Part shown: positions 9,301 through 15,196 of the stretch, piece by piece | How the letters are laid out: each line of letters opens with the position of its first letter | Numbering within the stretch: the stretch's first letter is position 1 | Virus record (IMG/VR): IMGVR_UViG_3300025646_000376 | Coordinates: 1-23,615 of that record | DNA from: a virus | Length of the DNA stretch: 23,615 nucleotides | Strand: one strand, 5' to 3' | Notes under the pieces: model-generated | Told to the model about the DNA's origin: nothing | What the model saw: only the letters and a program-made list of their open reading frames with translations | The model's database searches: none | Program-made: the position numbers and the translations under genes

Positions 9301-11765
9301 TGATTAGAAAGATCCAAAATCAATTTGGTCCCGACAAGCTAGTTAAACCTTACTTCCCCCTACGCCGATTTGGTAAATATTGGTTCCAAGTAGGTAAAGG
9401 AAACTTTAAAGAGTTTTATGAGTTTGAAAGCCTACTTGATCGTGAGCTTTCCATGCGAAAGCGGCGTCGGCAGCTTGCTAGCGGTAATGCTCAGCAACGA
9501 ACTTTAGCAAAGACAATACGTAAGGGTAACGGACTTTCAGAGTTATACGGGCAAAACATCACCACAACTCAGGTGCTAAAGGATGCTCAAGCATTAGTCA
9601 ATAACCTGACCGCCACCGATGTACCGACGCTGAAAGCGGAGATGCAAGATAGCCTTAATCAGCTAATGTATCTGTTATTACCGCAGCAAAGTATGCGGAA
9701 GATGTTCATTAACCGAAAAGCTATTCAAGGTGCAAGTGGCGACATGCTTAGGGTTTTTGCTACTAATGCAGTACACAGCGCCTACCAGCAGTCTCGGTTT
9801 AAATACGCTGACCCGTTCTTAAACAACCTAAACAAAGCACGTGAGTACGTTGATGAGTTTGCTGATCCTGACCGTGCGGCTGTTTATCGTGACTACATTG
9901 AAGAAGTTGAGCGACGAGCTAAGACAATCTTAAGCAACGAAGATACCAGTCTTGCTGCGCAAGCAGCAGGTAAAGCGTCTGAAACTACGTTCTACTTCAT
10001 GTTGACCGCACCCTTCACAGCGATACTTAACCTCCTTGGGTTCGCGCAGATTACGATGCCCTACATTGGTTCTCGCTACGGGTACGTTAAAGCTAACGCA
10101 ACCATATTGAAGAACATGGGACGATATTTGGCTACGACGCCAAAGCGTGCATTTTTACCAGCAGCGAAAGGACAAATCTTTCAGATGCAGTTTCCTTCGA
10201 TTGTAGAAGGTGGCAATCTGACGGGGCGTCTAAAAGATGCGGCAGATCGGTTCATCGAAGAAGGTCAGATTAATATATCGCTGACTAACGACATCTTTAA
10301 TCTTGGAGATCGTCCTTCTGATCTTTACACGGGTAAGTACAACGCACTAAAACGCATGATTGCTGGTTTGTTCCACCAATCTGAACGAGCAAATCGTGAA
10401 ATTGCGCTTCTTACTACGTTTGAGTTGGCATACGACAAATACAAAACCGAGCCTAGAAAAAGCATTCGTGGCGTAATTAAACGTGATGCTCAGGGTAATC
10501 CCGTAATCAATACTGAAGAAGAAGCTTTTGAAAAGGCTATTGCTGATGCTAAAGAAATTGTAGGGTTATCCCTTGGTGACTTCACTCGACAGATGAAGCC
10601 TCGCTATTTCACGCCACCATTGTGGTCGGTGCTTGCTAAGTTTAAGCAGTACCCCGTACTAGCTACCTATGCGGTATTCCGTAATGCGTATTTAGCAGTT
10701 GGTGCGCCATTCAGTAAAGCAGAAATTGAAGAGTTTCGTCAGCTTCTCACAAACCAGAATATGTCCCCAGCGGAGATAGATCGTCGAGTTGCAGAGGCTG
10801 ATGCTCAACGTAAAGAACTTAACAAAGAAGGTCGTCGTCGTTTAGCGGGTATTTTAGGCGTGACATTCCTTCTCGGCGGTGCTGAAGCAATGCCGTTCTT
10901 CACACTTGGTATTGGCACTTTGGTGAAGATGTTTGGTGATGAAGACGATGACGAGTTCTTTGATTGGGAAAACTGGTTCCGTAACTACATGGAAACAGAA
11001 CTTGGTGGCGCTGCCACAGATTTATTTACCGACATGGGCTTTGACCCCGAAAAAGCAAGCGCCTATGGTACTGGCGTAGCTGAATCGGTTACAAGAGGCC
11101 CAGCCTCAGTAATAACTGGTGGTTCGCTATCTGAGCGTGTCAGTCTTGACCCCAAAAATCTATGGTGGCGGGATGGTCGCGTAGGCACAACGGTCCGTGA
11201 AAATGTCATTCAAGACCTTATCGCAAACGCTGGCCCAGTAGTCGGGTTAAGCTTTAACTGGATTGATGCTATTGATCTGTTTAACGAAGGCCAATATCAA
11301 CGTGCTTTTGAGAAAGCGGCACCGGCAATTGTGTCTAAACCTGTTACAGCCGCACGCATAGCAGAAGAAGATGCCCGTACCCGTAGCGGCGTAAAACTGG
11401 CTGATAACTTCTCGGCGTGGGAACTCGCTATGCAAGCCATTGGGTTGCAACCCGAACGTCTAGCTCAAAGACAAAAATCGGCAATTGAAGCCAAACGTTA
11501 CGAGCAAAAAGTCTTAGCTCGGCGGGATGCTCTTCTTGATCGTTTGTGGATGGAACGCAACGACCCAGAAACATTTAATGAAATACTGCAACAGGCTATG
11601 GAGTTCTCTGCTAAACACCCTATGGTTGGGATTACTCCAGAAACAATTCAAGACTCATTTGAACGCCGCATAAAAGGCCAAGCCGAAGCAGATGCCATAG
11701 GTGGTAAGTTTGACAAGCGAATGCTTCCTGAAATGCTTCAGATGATGAGGTACGGAAGGAACTAA
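3333..11765 (+). CDS. Giant polyvalent virion protein: GHKL ATPase plus two zincin-type metalloprotease motifs
   Basis: This 2810-residue protein starts at ATG 3333 behind AAAGG. Features in order: a duplicated TNP-x-TG...W motif (3-20 and 26-43); Pro/Gln repeats (about 55-85); Ala/Gly hydrophobic segments (about 196-235 and 265-370); a GHKL-type ATPase with an N box around E852/N856, DNGIGM (891-896), a GGYGLAKLAF lid (922-931) and GTT at 977-979; a first zinc motif HELAH (1363-1367) followed by H1373 and H1377; a low-complexity linker (about 1415-1505); a second motif HEIVH (1669-1673) with EFVSE downstream (1721-1725); then about 1000 mostly helical residues with hydrophobic stretches near 2215 and 2510 and an acidic patch DEDDDEFF. 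Multi-domain proteins of this kind are called polyvalent proteins and are thought to be packaged and injected with phage DNA. The ATPase and zincin calls rest on motifs; substrates are unknown. It is the last gene of the + strand block. Confidence 0.93.
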   Translation: MQTATNPQTGEVLFLIDNEWKKPEQTAINPETGQKAYLINNNWEVLTGAEPTAQPQAQPLAGKPQPQAQPLAGKPQPQAQPVAEEPSTFLGIPVENILEAAKPEPFTREVLDVPLKGAEGIVTTTRAITEAFGANSEWAQNLRGVEKYLADLASAQSKQDSERIDQIMKEAEDEGVGGQLKAALEAFTVAPVDMLSQAAGSTVPILLAAVAGAPGVLTAAGLTGAGIVKGTIYDAVKEELLSRGQDEATAEAKAQEAQAYGGKNLDMILAGTVLGMVAGRTGAERLILNRIATKAAAKEAAKTGAVRRGFAGAIEEGAPEFVQAAQERLAENIALQREGFDVPTMRGVVGAGALEGITGGVLGGGIGALPQKRAADTPEDKLITALDEDAAIEEANLLADMAAVEDAEEGVSVEQAGTQMGEPIPGEREPSISTLGQPGVSPTDAGAGRVEPTGLGDVSGVAPSVGRGEEPRVGAVDPEDTFVIRDIAGTNNENLINYFRTNYGAGVANMPKAASIAMPLLQRADQLLARYSEIINKSNQPYLDEPAGSTARSVMAKLTRLPEYENVNKLVPGGLTNRLVQKAMALDKGYKRANQAQFDGAVKEMQAALDTFEQALETLPPPLSDAEKQSIREAYEKRLADSERTVPKERQLEALVNLLRMEPGRLKKAQRKAPVYTPAREDPARLQEAIEAGLITQEELDALQKQSDDFFAAQPTETPTPPKARTFEDLTPDQQAGYRAELKPYADKVKAAQKQFTDAQKAKGVPFTNAFFAWENTPHPSKDEMDAVMQDLNKKYGIGEPAIAPIAPEAPRFAEGEFGERQGKLKADQEQMFDIMAGSMYGAGIQDVAVKELLQNAFDSVKEAVFKGVLKGPGKINITLDQANRTITVTDNGIGMTTEIVDDGFFTVGGTKKDIPPEERSGGYGLAKLAFMTSTAGISLDTVRDGVRNIVTDATPVQIRHGGFSIKTERAPKDEHGTTVVVKIPETFINKKGVAEDIYFSTGADSIAPLKRSLIGPVEVTVTSISKWSGDTTTEVLPIGANFDTENMPFLTKVNFDWGTADIYFGVNISKYPKHEILSSGIYQFNGPEGGYYSTFQLGPGEAIPYDIVVNIRSKVPASDANYPFTLSREEFRTSHEADIKALGQYLAQVARGNEAQGLQDVFKDIVSMPKVAVGGVSQDVEGKLRKLFNKGGHKTAAKAFEVPKEINVAEGLVKDTKGVVLVDTKKKSERAIEKSFEADKAAPKMEQFMNEMTQDPRQPIFHNNTNIDLVAVGEPYGDPQAFFAELGSLFLDMKEVVAEGMYAYAKLKAPNLWFTGISVDKGYGGVSILVPFKGNLLNPFYTEFGEKTLTSARERMLDTMIHELAHVYERSHGEGHNSQMLKMKLFLVDSGKYEVYRDKLLELLVKHESTYAAMKEAYDRSTTKNTAKSLEQYEKTSTSRAFGSDAGVSEDQPGAVPAGERPVRRSDIFSLSGADTGVEVGTRAIGESALTELDRQALQLSLKVGDVHPTIVDAISNNDLNGALRIASQKLTGFSAELAKQLLSLNLPTNISFNAARDLVRRSIDRKTAAQQKRLFDYVRRNYEGLYNKYFTNYDRSENLETVFEGLKELNKDKYNLGPVIAEYSDVLGSFNKNMEGIASPGAYFPDFDEITLNTDTLTGKSYRVMLHEIVHAATEYVLTTDPKNLTAEQLAAREELTRMYNYAVEKVPPGQYGLTNIFEFVSEVMTNKQFQNYLKNIPYTPRKKPFLQRFIETVMKLVGIDNLAGAAILEVNRIFSATREFTPAYRGPRFAKGKRIWAPISTPQQWRTNEQVLTKATDEFGDAIRGRTSWADAMKEITESMWDSSATVYRKTILGFANLRQIADLTKTRFPQIDGAIRIIEQMVASRLKKLNTASEIIERWTKAQAKKPKQSELLGRIMLEATIRGLDPADPKAVLNAPMQAAWNGLDSEFQQIYKDVRKFYANSVNEMVREMKRRALKLPKAERQAMIRKIQNQFGPDKLVKPYFPLRRFGKYWFQVGKGNFKEFYEFESLLDRELSMRKRRRQLASGNAQQRTLAKTIRKGNGLSELYGQNITTTQVLKDAQALVNNLTATDVPTLKAEMQDSLNQLMYLLLPQQSMRKMFINRKAIQGASGDMLRVFATNAVHSAYQQSRFKYADPFLNNLNKAREYVDEFADPDRAAVYRDYIEEVERRAKTILSNEDTSLAAQAAGKASETTFYFMLTAPFTAILNLLGFAQITMPYIGSRYGYVKANATILKNMGRYLATTPKRAFLPAAKGQIFQMQFPSIVEGGNLTGRLKDAADRFIEEGQINISLTNDIFNLGDRPSDLYTGKYNALKRMIAGLFHQSERANREIALLTTFELAYDKYKTEPRKSIRGVIKRDAQGNPVINTEEEAFEKAIADAKEIVGLSLGDFTRQMKPRYFTPPLWSVLAKFKQYPVLATYAVFRNAYLAVGAPFSKAEIEEFRQLLTNQNMSPAEIDRRVAEADAQRKELNKEGRRRLAGILGVTFLLGGAEAMPFFTLGIGTLVKMFGDEDDDEFFDWENWFRNYMETELGGAATDLFTDMGFDPEKASAYGTGVAESVTRGPASVITGGSLSERVSLDPKNLWWRDGRVGTTVRENVIQDLIANAGPVVGLSFNWIDAIDLFNEGQYQRAFEKAAPAIVSKPVTAARIAEEDARTRSGVKLADNFSAWELAMQAIGLQPERLAQRQKSAIEAKRYEQKVLARRDALLDRLWMERNDPETFNEILQQAMEFSAKHPMVGITPETIQDSFERRIKGQAEADAIGGKFDKRMLPEMLQMMRYGRN
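3339..3461 (+). repeat. Duplicated N-terminal TNP-x-TG...W motif
   Basis: Two copies of an 18-residue motif with a 23-residue period sit at the very N-terminus of the giant protein (residues 3-20 and 26-43). Both share T-A-x-N-P-x-T-G, a hydrophobic core and x-N-x-W at the end. Similar 'NPxTGE...W' elements occur at the ends of other phage virion proteins as I recall them. The function is unknown; a virion-docking or packaging tag is a guess. Confidence 0.75.
3495..3582 (+). repeat. 33-bp tandem repeat encoding Pro/Gln-rich linker
   Basis: A 33-bp unit beginning CCCCAAGCGCAACCCCTTGC is present twice without mismatch (3495-3527, 3528-3560) and a third partial copy continues to about 3582 before diverging. 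It encodes the 11-residue unit PQAQPLAGKPQ. The unit is in frame, so copy-number change would alter linker length without breaking the protein. Confidence 0.9.
7588..7842 (+). CDS. Possible overlapping gene inside the giant gene (84 aa)
   Basis: An open frame in the +1 frame relative to the giant gene begins at ATG 7588 directly behind AAGGAGG (7578-7584, only 3 bp spacing) and runs for 84 codons. The product begins MTEAQQKTLQ and contains two plausible amphipathic helices (PQERLEAMLASAR and LVELIQGSKSVPELLAKV) and a Ser-rich tail. The giant protein's own frame encodes low-complexity linker here, between the two zincin motifs. This could be an overprinted small gene or a remnant of a once separate gene, or chance. 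I recognise no family. The short ribosome-binding-site spacing argues somewhat against efficient start. Confidence 0.25.
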   Translation: MTEAQQKTLQSLLNSTKKLPPQERLEAMLASARTNLGLYQQENDQSGAAIYSPLVELIQGSKSVPELLAKVRSQNSTGRPSSSA

Positions 11766-11787
11766 AAAAATCCCCGCCGAAGCGGGG
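11764..11787 (-). terminator. Rho-independent terminator for the leftward operon
   Basis: A 6-bp perfect GC stem (CCCCGC at 11772-11777, GCGGGG at 11782-11787) closes a CGAA tetraloop. Read on the - strand it is followed, after one A, by seven T at 11770-11764, the classic intrinsic terminator shape. On the + strand the T tract is missing because the A run comes before the stem. It lies 51 bp beyond the last - strand gene and its T tract overlaps the TAA stop of the giant + strand gene. Confidence 0.85.
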
Positions 11788-11806
11788 TAAGAGGAGGTTA
11801 CTACGA

Positions 11807-11851
11807 GGAGAAACTACATAGAACAGTCTTTATAGTACTACTGTAGTCTCC
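11807..11851. repeat. Imperfect inverted repeat between convergent genes
   Basis: GGAGAAACTACA (11807-11818) is matched by TGTAGTCTCC (11842-11851) as an inverted repeat with a 2-nt bulge and a 23-nt loop. It lies in the convergent junction and overlaps the 3' end of the 65-aa gene. No T run follows on either strand, so it may be an RNA stability or rho-linked element rather than an intrinsic terminator. Confidence 0.4.
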
Positions 11852-12035
11852 AGACCCGCAACCCCCTGATACCTTCCTCAATTACTACTTTGATAGCAAC
11901 ACGATAACCTAGGCGTCGTGTCACTTGCTTAATTTCTTGCTTCCCTTCTTCAACATGAAAGCAGGGGATAAAAAATGACCACCCAACCTTAAATTGCGTC
12001 CAGTCAACATTAAAAGAAACACCGTTAACTTTCAT
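11838..12035 (-). CDS. Conserved small phage protein of unknown function (65 aa)
   Basis: I chose ATG 12035 as start, giving 65 residues; a longer in-frame extension to 12083 would run through the end of the primase gene and reads as an Arg/Lys-rich shadow. The protein contains WTQFKVGWSFFIPCFHV and ends EEGIRGLRVWRLQ, with a basic helix KQVTRRLGYRVAIKVV between them. The pattern (a motif with FxPC, then a helix, then GIRGLRVWR) resembles small proteins I have seen in environmental phages that lack a named function. A compact nucleic-acid-binding fold is possible because of the basic helix, but this is inference. It overlaps the primase gene by 11 bp, so it is likely translationally coupled, and it is the last gene before the terminator. 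Confidence 0.7.
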   Translation of the reverse strand: MKVNGVSFNVDWTQFKVGWSFFIPCFHVEEGKQEIKQVTRRLGYRVAIKVVIEEGIRGLRVWRLQ

Positions 12036-14868
12036 CCTTTTCAGTCTCTTCGTCGTCCATGACCTCAGTAACTTCTTCCACATCTGATGTTACGTACAGG
12101 TCGGGATCAATAAAATCTCCCCTAGCACAGTCAAAAACTAGGGCATCCACAGGCGGCACGGTGCTTAACTTAGTGCCCTTGGACATGCGCTTCTTAACCG
12201 TACCCACGTAGACGCCATCTGAAGTCAGCGAATTAAGCACATCTTTTAGCGTAATTCTGTGTTCGGCGCAGTAAGTACGAAATGCTTTGGCAGAGATAAA
12301 GAGCTTCTGCGTGTCAGGTTCCATGCGAATAATCAACTCGCCCCTCGGCTCAAGGATAGGTAGCATCTCAACGCCCGTACGCTTATCAACTTCGTCGTTG
12401 ATGACCAAAGTGTTCTGCCGATGCGTGTTCCAAAACTCACCGATAACGCTAGCATGGTTGGAAATAGGCGGCTTAATTTCTTCCCGCATCTGAGAAAACT
12501 CTTTGAGTGCCCACTTAAATATGCGCCCCATGTCCCAGTCAATGATCCCAAGCCTACGGGCAATCAACCCGCCTGTAATGTTGCACGCCATTACAGCCGA
12601 CCAGAATCGTTCCCGATTCGTAAAGCCAATCTTTTTGTCAATGATAAGCTGGACTTTCTTAACTTCTTGGATGCGCTCTTCTAAGTTAGCAACCAGATCT
12701 CGCACGTAAATTCGCCCTGCGTGTCCATAATTTAGGTAAAGCTTGGGGAATATCTCGTCAGCTTCTTGCTTGCTGATCAATGGATTCGGTGGTACTTGGT
12801 ACTCAATGACCCGCATCATTTCACCGTCAGACGCATCGCTTGCAGACTTTAGCTTGTCCACGATGGAAGCATTTGAACTACAAAGCATAATGGTCTGCCA
12901 CTTTGCAAAGTTAAGACGCTCGGCATTTTCGTTAGCTTTCATACGCCCACGGCCTCGGCCTTGTGAGACAGCGTAAGATAAATCAGACATCTCATCTGGT
13001 TTCATCTTTGTAATCTCATCGCATCCAAGGCCGATTGTGTTCATCACACCCAGCCGATGTAGCCGCACGTTCATCGTATCTCGCTCAATCAGCATGACCT
13101 CATCAGGGTGGCTAAACACGCTATGCATGGCTTTTAGAACCGTTGTTTTACCTGTGCCGGATTCGTTGTTAATCAGATTAATGATGCAACCACGTATGTT
13201 CATGTGCTTAAGAAAAGGGGCGCCGAACGCAGATAAAACACCAAACGCATGGGGTTCTAAGCCGGGGCGATCATAGACTGATATGACCTCTCGCCAATCT
13301 TCTATTGAGCCTTTAGGTTCAAACCACGGGGCAAGAGGCGATGTATAACTAGACGGCGGAGAATACTTGTCGCTGTCTGCGCATATCTCAGTATCACCAA
13401 CAACAAAAGAGCTGTTGTCCTGGGTCCAACCGAATTGTGTTCTCATAATTTCTGCTTCCTCGCTACATTGAAGTTCTTTAACAAAACGGACTACGTAACC
13501 CATAATCCCGTCCATCTGCTTTTTTAAAGCTATAACACCGTACCAAGCCAGTCTTTCTCTTAGCTTCTCAGTTGTAAGCAAGTCCACTGCGGGTAACGCA
13601 AACTCCCTGATACCGTCTTTGGGGGTGTGTAGTCGCATCCAAATTACTTCTCCGTGTTGCGGATCTCGCAGTCTTTTAACTACGTACAGATCATGCTCGT
13701 AAACCATTATTGGGTCAGCGTCGTCATCGTCGTCATTTTTACGGTAAACGCCTCCGTTCTTACCTCGGAAATAAGGGAATGGATACTGAGGTATGGTGTA
13801 CTTAGCAGGTTTCTTTGACTCCGTTACAAATTCAACTTCATTGTCTTCGGGATCGGCCTCAATTATTTCTTGCCCCAGCGTAATCGGTGACGTAAGTTTG
13901 CCTTTGTGTTGGCAGTTGTCACAGCCTCCGGGGTTGATCTTTTCAAACGACTCACATGTGTACGGGCCTTTTGTCTTAGCGGCTTTGTTTTCTGTTTCTA
14001 CAGGGTCATAGTCTTCATGCCCCCTAGATATTTCATGGATAGCGTCAGGTGCATCTACGCAATGCGCGGCGATTGAAAGTGCGGCACGCCAGAAAGGTTC
14101 TTCTATGGTTGCTTGTTCAGTAACTGCTTTCTTAAGCTGTGGGCACCCTTCATCTTTTTCGGTCTTTAACCAAATTGTTGAAAACCGATTCTGCTTATTG
14201 CCCATCAATGCACGGGTCAGACTGTTAAGTTGACCTCCAACATAGTCCTGTACTTCTTCGGGTATGCCGCCCAAAGCGGCACTAAAGTCTTCGATGCTAA
14301 TTGCGGGTGCTGTAGCTACTAGCGTTACAGGTAATGGGGGGTCTGCTTTGTAATTAAACGTCTCAGGAACCCGCAGAATAGATGCTACGTCGGCAGTACG
14401 TGAAGGATCTGCGTGTAGCCCACGCTCATGGCAGACTTTTTTAAGCACCTCTGCAACGGACTTCCAATGCTGGCGCGTAACGCTTTCAGTCAAAGGCCAG
14501 TAAACATGAAGCCCTCTACCCGAGTTTACGATTGCGGGTTTGGGTAACTTAAGGTCGTTGCAAAAAGCTTTGAACGCTGTAAGCCCTTCAGCTTGCGTTT
14601 CGTAAGGTTTGTTTTCCCCGCAATCAATGTCTAGCCAGAAAGCTTTTACCGAAAGAACGTTGTCAGCGACTCTTGTTTTTGGAGTAGTGTACTTGGCGCA
14701 ACCAAAGTAAACGTCATACTCTTTCTTAAGCAGAGCCTGAATATGTTCATCCGCTTCTTCTAACGTACTGGCAAACAACTGCTTGGGGAGGCTTGTCTTT
14801 TTTAAACCAACAATGCAATAGTGCCCGTCGTCTGGAAGCACGATTGCTAATAGATCTGTAGTAGCCAT
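12025..14868 (-). CDS. Primase-helicase: AEP-type primase fused to DUF927-like superfamily helicase
   Basis: The 947-residue protein starts at ATG 14868 behind AAAGGCGG. Residues about 1-200 carry hallmarks of an archaeo-eukaryotic-type primase/PrimPol: FWLDID with the acidic pair D80/D82, SGRGLHVYW (116-124) and D-P-S-R-T-A-D...ILRVPETFN (154-172). Cysteines C305, C316 and C319 (with C242) suggest a zinc site. The second half has a Walker A motif ESGTGKTT (569-576) and a Walker B-like GCDE (615-618), matching DUF927-type helicases. It should prime and unwind at the replication fork, and fills the role of a T7 gp4-like protein with an unrelated primase. The C-terminus is acidic (VEEVTEVMDDEETEKDES), perhaps an interaction tail. 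It lies downstream of a GC-rich leader and overlaps the 65-aa gene. Confidence 0.9.
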   Translation of the reverse strand: MATTDLLAIVLPDDGHYCIVGLKKTSLPKQLFASTLEEADEHIQALLKKEYDVYFGCAKYTTPKTRVADNVLSVKAFWLDIDCGENKPYETQAEGLTAFKAFCNDLKLPKPAIVNSGRGLHVYWPLTESVTRQHWKSVAEVLKKVCHERGLHADPSRTADVASILRVPETFNYKADPPLPVTLVATAPAISIEDFSAALGGIPEEVQDYVGGQLNSLTRALMGNKQNRFSTIWLKTEKDEGCPQLKKAVTEQATIEEPFWRAALSIAAHCVDAPDAIHEISRGHEDYDPVETENKAAKTKGPYTCESFEKINPGGCDNCQHKGKLTSPITLGQEIIEADPEDNEVEFVTESKKPAKYTIPQYPFPYFRGKNGGVYRKNDDDDDADPIMVYEHDLYVVKRLRDPQHGEVIWMRLHTPKDGIREFALPAVDLLTTEKLRERLAWYGVIALKKQMDGIMGYVVRFVKELQCSEEAEIMRTQFGWTQDNSSFVVGDTEICADSDKYSPPSSYTSPLAPWFEPKGSIEDWREVISVYDRPGLEPHAFGVLSAFGAPFLKHMNIRGCIINLINNESGTGKTTVLKAMHSVFSHPDEVMLIERDTMNVRLHRLGVMNTIGLGCDEITKMKPDEMSDLSYAVSQGRGRGRMKANENAERLNFAKWQTIMLCSSNASIVDKLKSASDASDGEMMRVIEYQVPPNPLISKQEADEIFPKLYLNYGHAGRIYVRDLVANLEERIQEVKKVQLIIDKKIGFTNRERFWSAVMACNITGGLIARRLGIIDWDMGRIFKWALKEFSQMREEIKPPISNHASVIGEFWNTHRQNTLVINDEVDKRTGVEMLPILEPRGELIIRMEPDTQKLFISAKAFRTYCAEHRITLKDVLNSLTSDGVYVGTVKKRMSKGTKLSTVPPVDALVFDCARGDFIDPDLYVTSDVEEVTEVMDDEETEKDES

Positions 14869-14869
14869 A

Positions 14870-14955
14870 GCCGCCTTTAAGCCGCAGAAAAAAGGGAAAG
14901 GGCGTCAGGGGGAGTGCGGCGTCTCCCCTCTTCGTTCCGTCAAACTAGACGCCCC
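14870..14955 (-). promoter_or_regulatory. GC-rich intercistronic leader with competing hairpins before the primase gene
   Basis: This 88-bp gap is unusually long for the operon. On the + strand GGGCGTC (14900-14906) can pair with GACGCCC (14948-14954), while a second GGCGTC (14918-14923) could pair with the same GACGCC. GGGGAG (14909-14914) can pair with CTCCCC (14923-14928). On the message, GCCGC (14920-14916) can also pair with GCGGC at 14885-14881 or with GCGGC at 14874-14870, which lies in the primase ribosome binding site. These pairings exclude one another, so translational or attenuation control is possible; not demonstrated. Confidence 0.45.
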
Positions 14956-14956
14956 G

Positions 14957-15190
14957 TTAACTTACTTTGTCAAGAACTTCGTTTATTTTTGCAACGTGCC
15001 TCTTACGGGGTATCCATTCTCCCGCAAACCATTTGTAAATGGTCATACGGCTTACTTCAAAAAACTTAGATACGTCAGTAACAGGAACTTCGTTTTCAAT
15101 GCAGTACCGCCCCAGCATTACGCCGGGGCTGTCGGCATCAGCATTTAAGTTAGCCTTGACAATCCTAGATGTGTAACCACGGTTATCCAT
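14957..15190 (-). CDS. Small helix-turn-helix DNA-binding protein (77 aa)
   Basis: The protein begins at ATG 15190, 6 bp after the stop of the ssDNA-binding-like gene, without a strong ribosome binding site, so it may depend on coupling. Residues about 25-75 fit an XRE/Cro-like helix-turn-helix: GRYCIENEVPVTDVSKFFEVSRMTIYKWF gives a first helix, a turn and a recognition helix (SRMTIYKWFAG), followed by a closing helix (HVAKINEVL). Such small proteins regulate phage promoters or replication. The 17-bp palindrome at 16496-16512, upstream in the same operon segment, is a candidate target, but nothing in the sequence proves this. The downstream leader separates it from the primase. Confidence 0.8.
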   Translation of the reverse strand: MDNRGYTSRIVKANLNADADSPGVMLGRYCIENEVPVTDVSKFFEVSRMTIYKWFAGEWIPRKRHVAKINEVLDKVS

Positions 15191-15196
15191 GCCAAG

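Noticed and set aside
12036-12083. N-terminal extension of the 65-aa gene to 12083
   Set aside because: The added residues (MWKKLLRSWTTKRLKR) are read out of frame through the acidic end of the primase gene; the ATG at 12035 gives a better protein.
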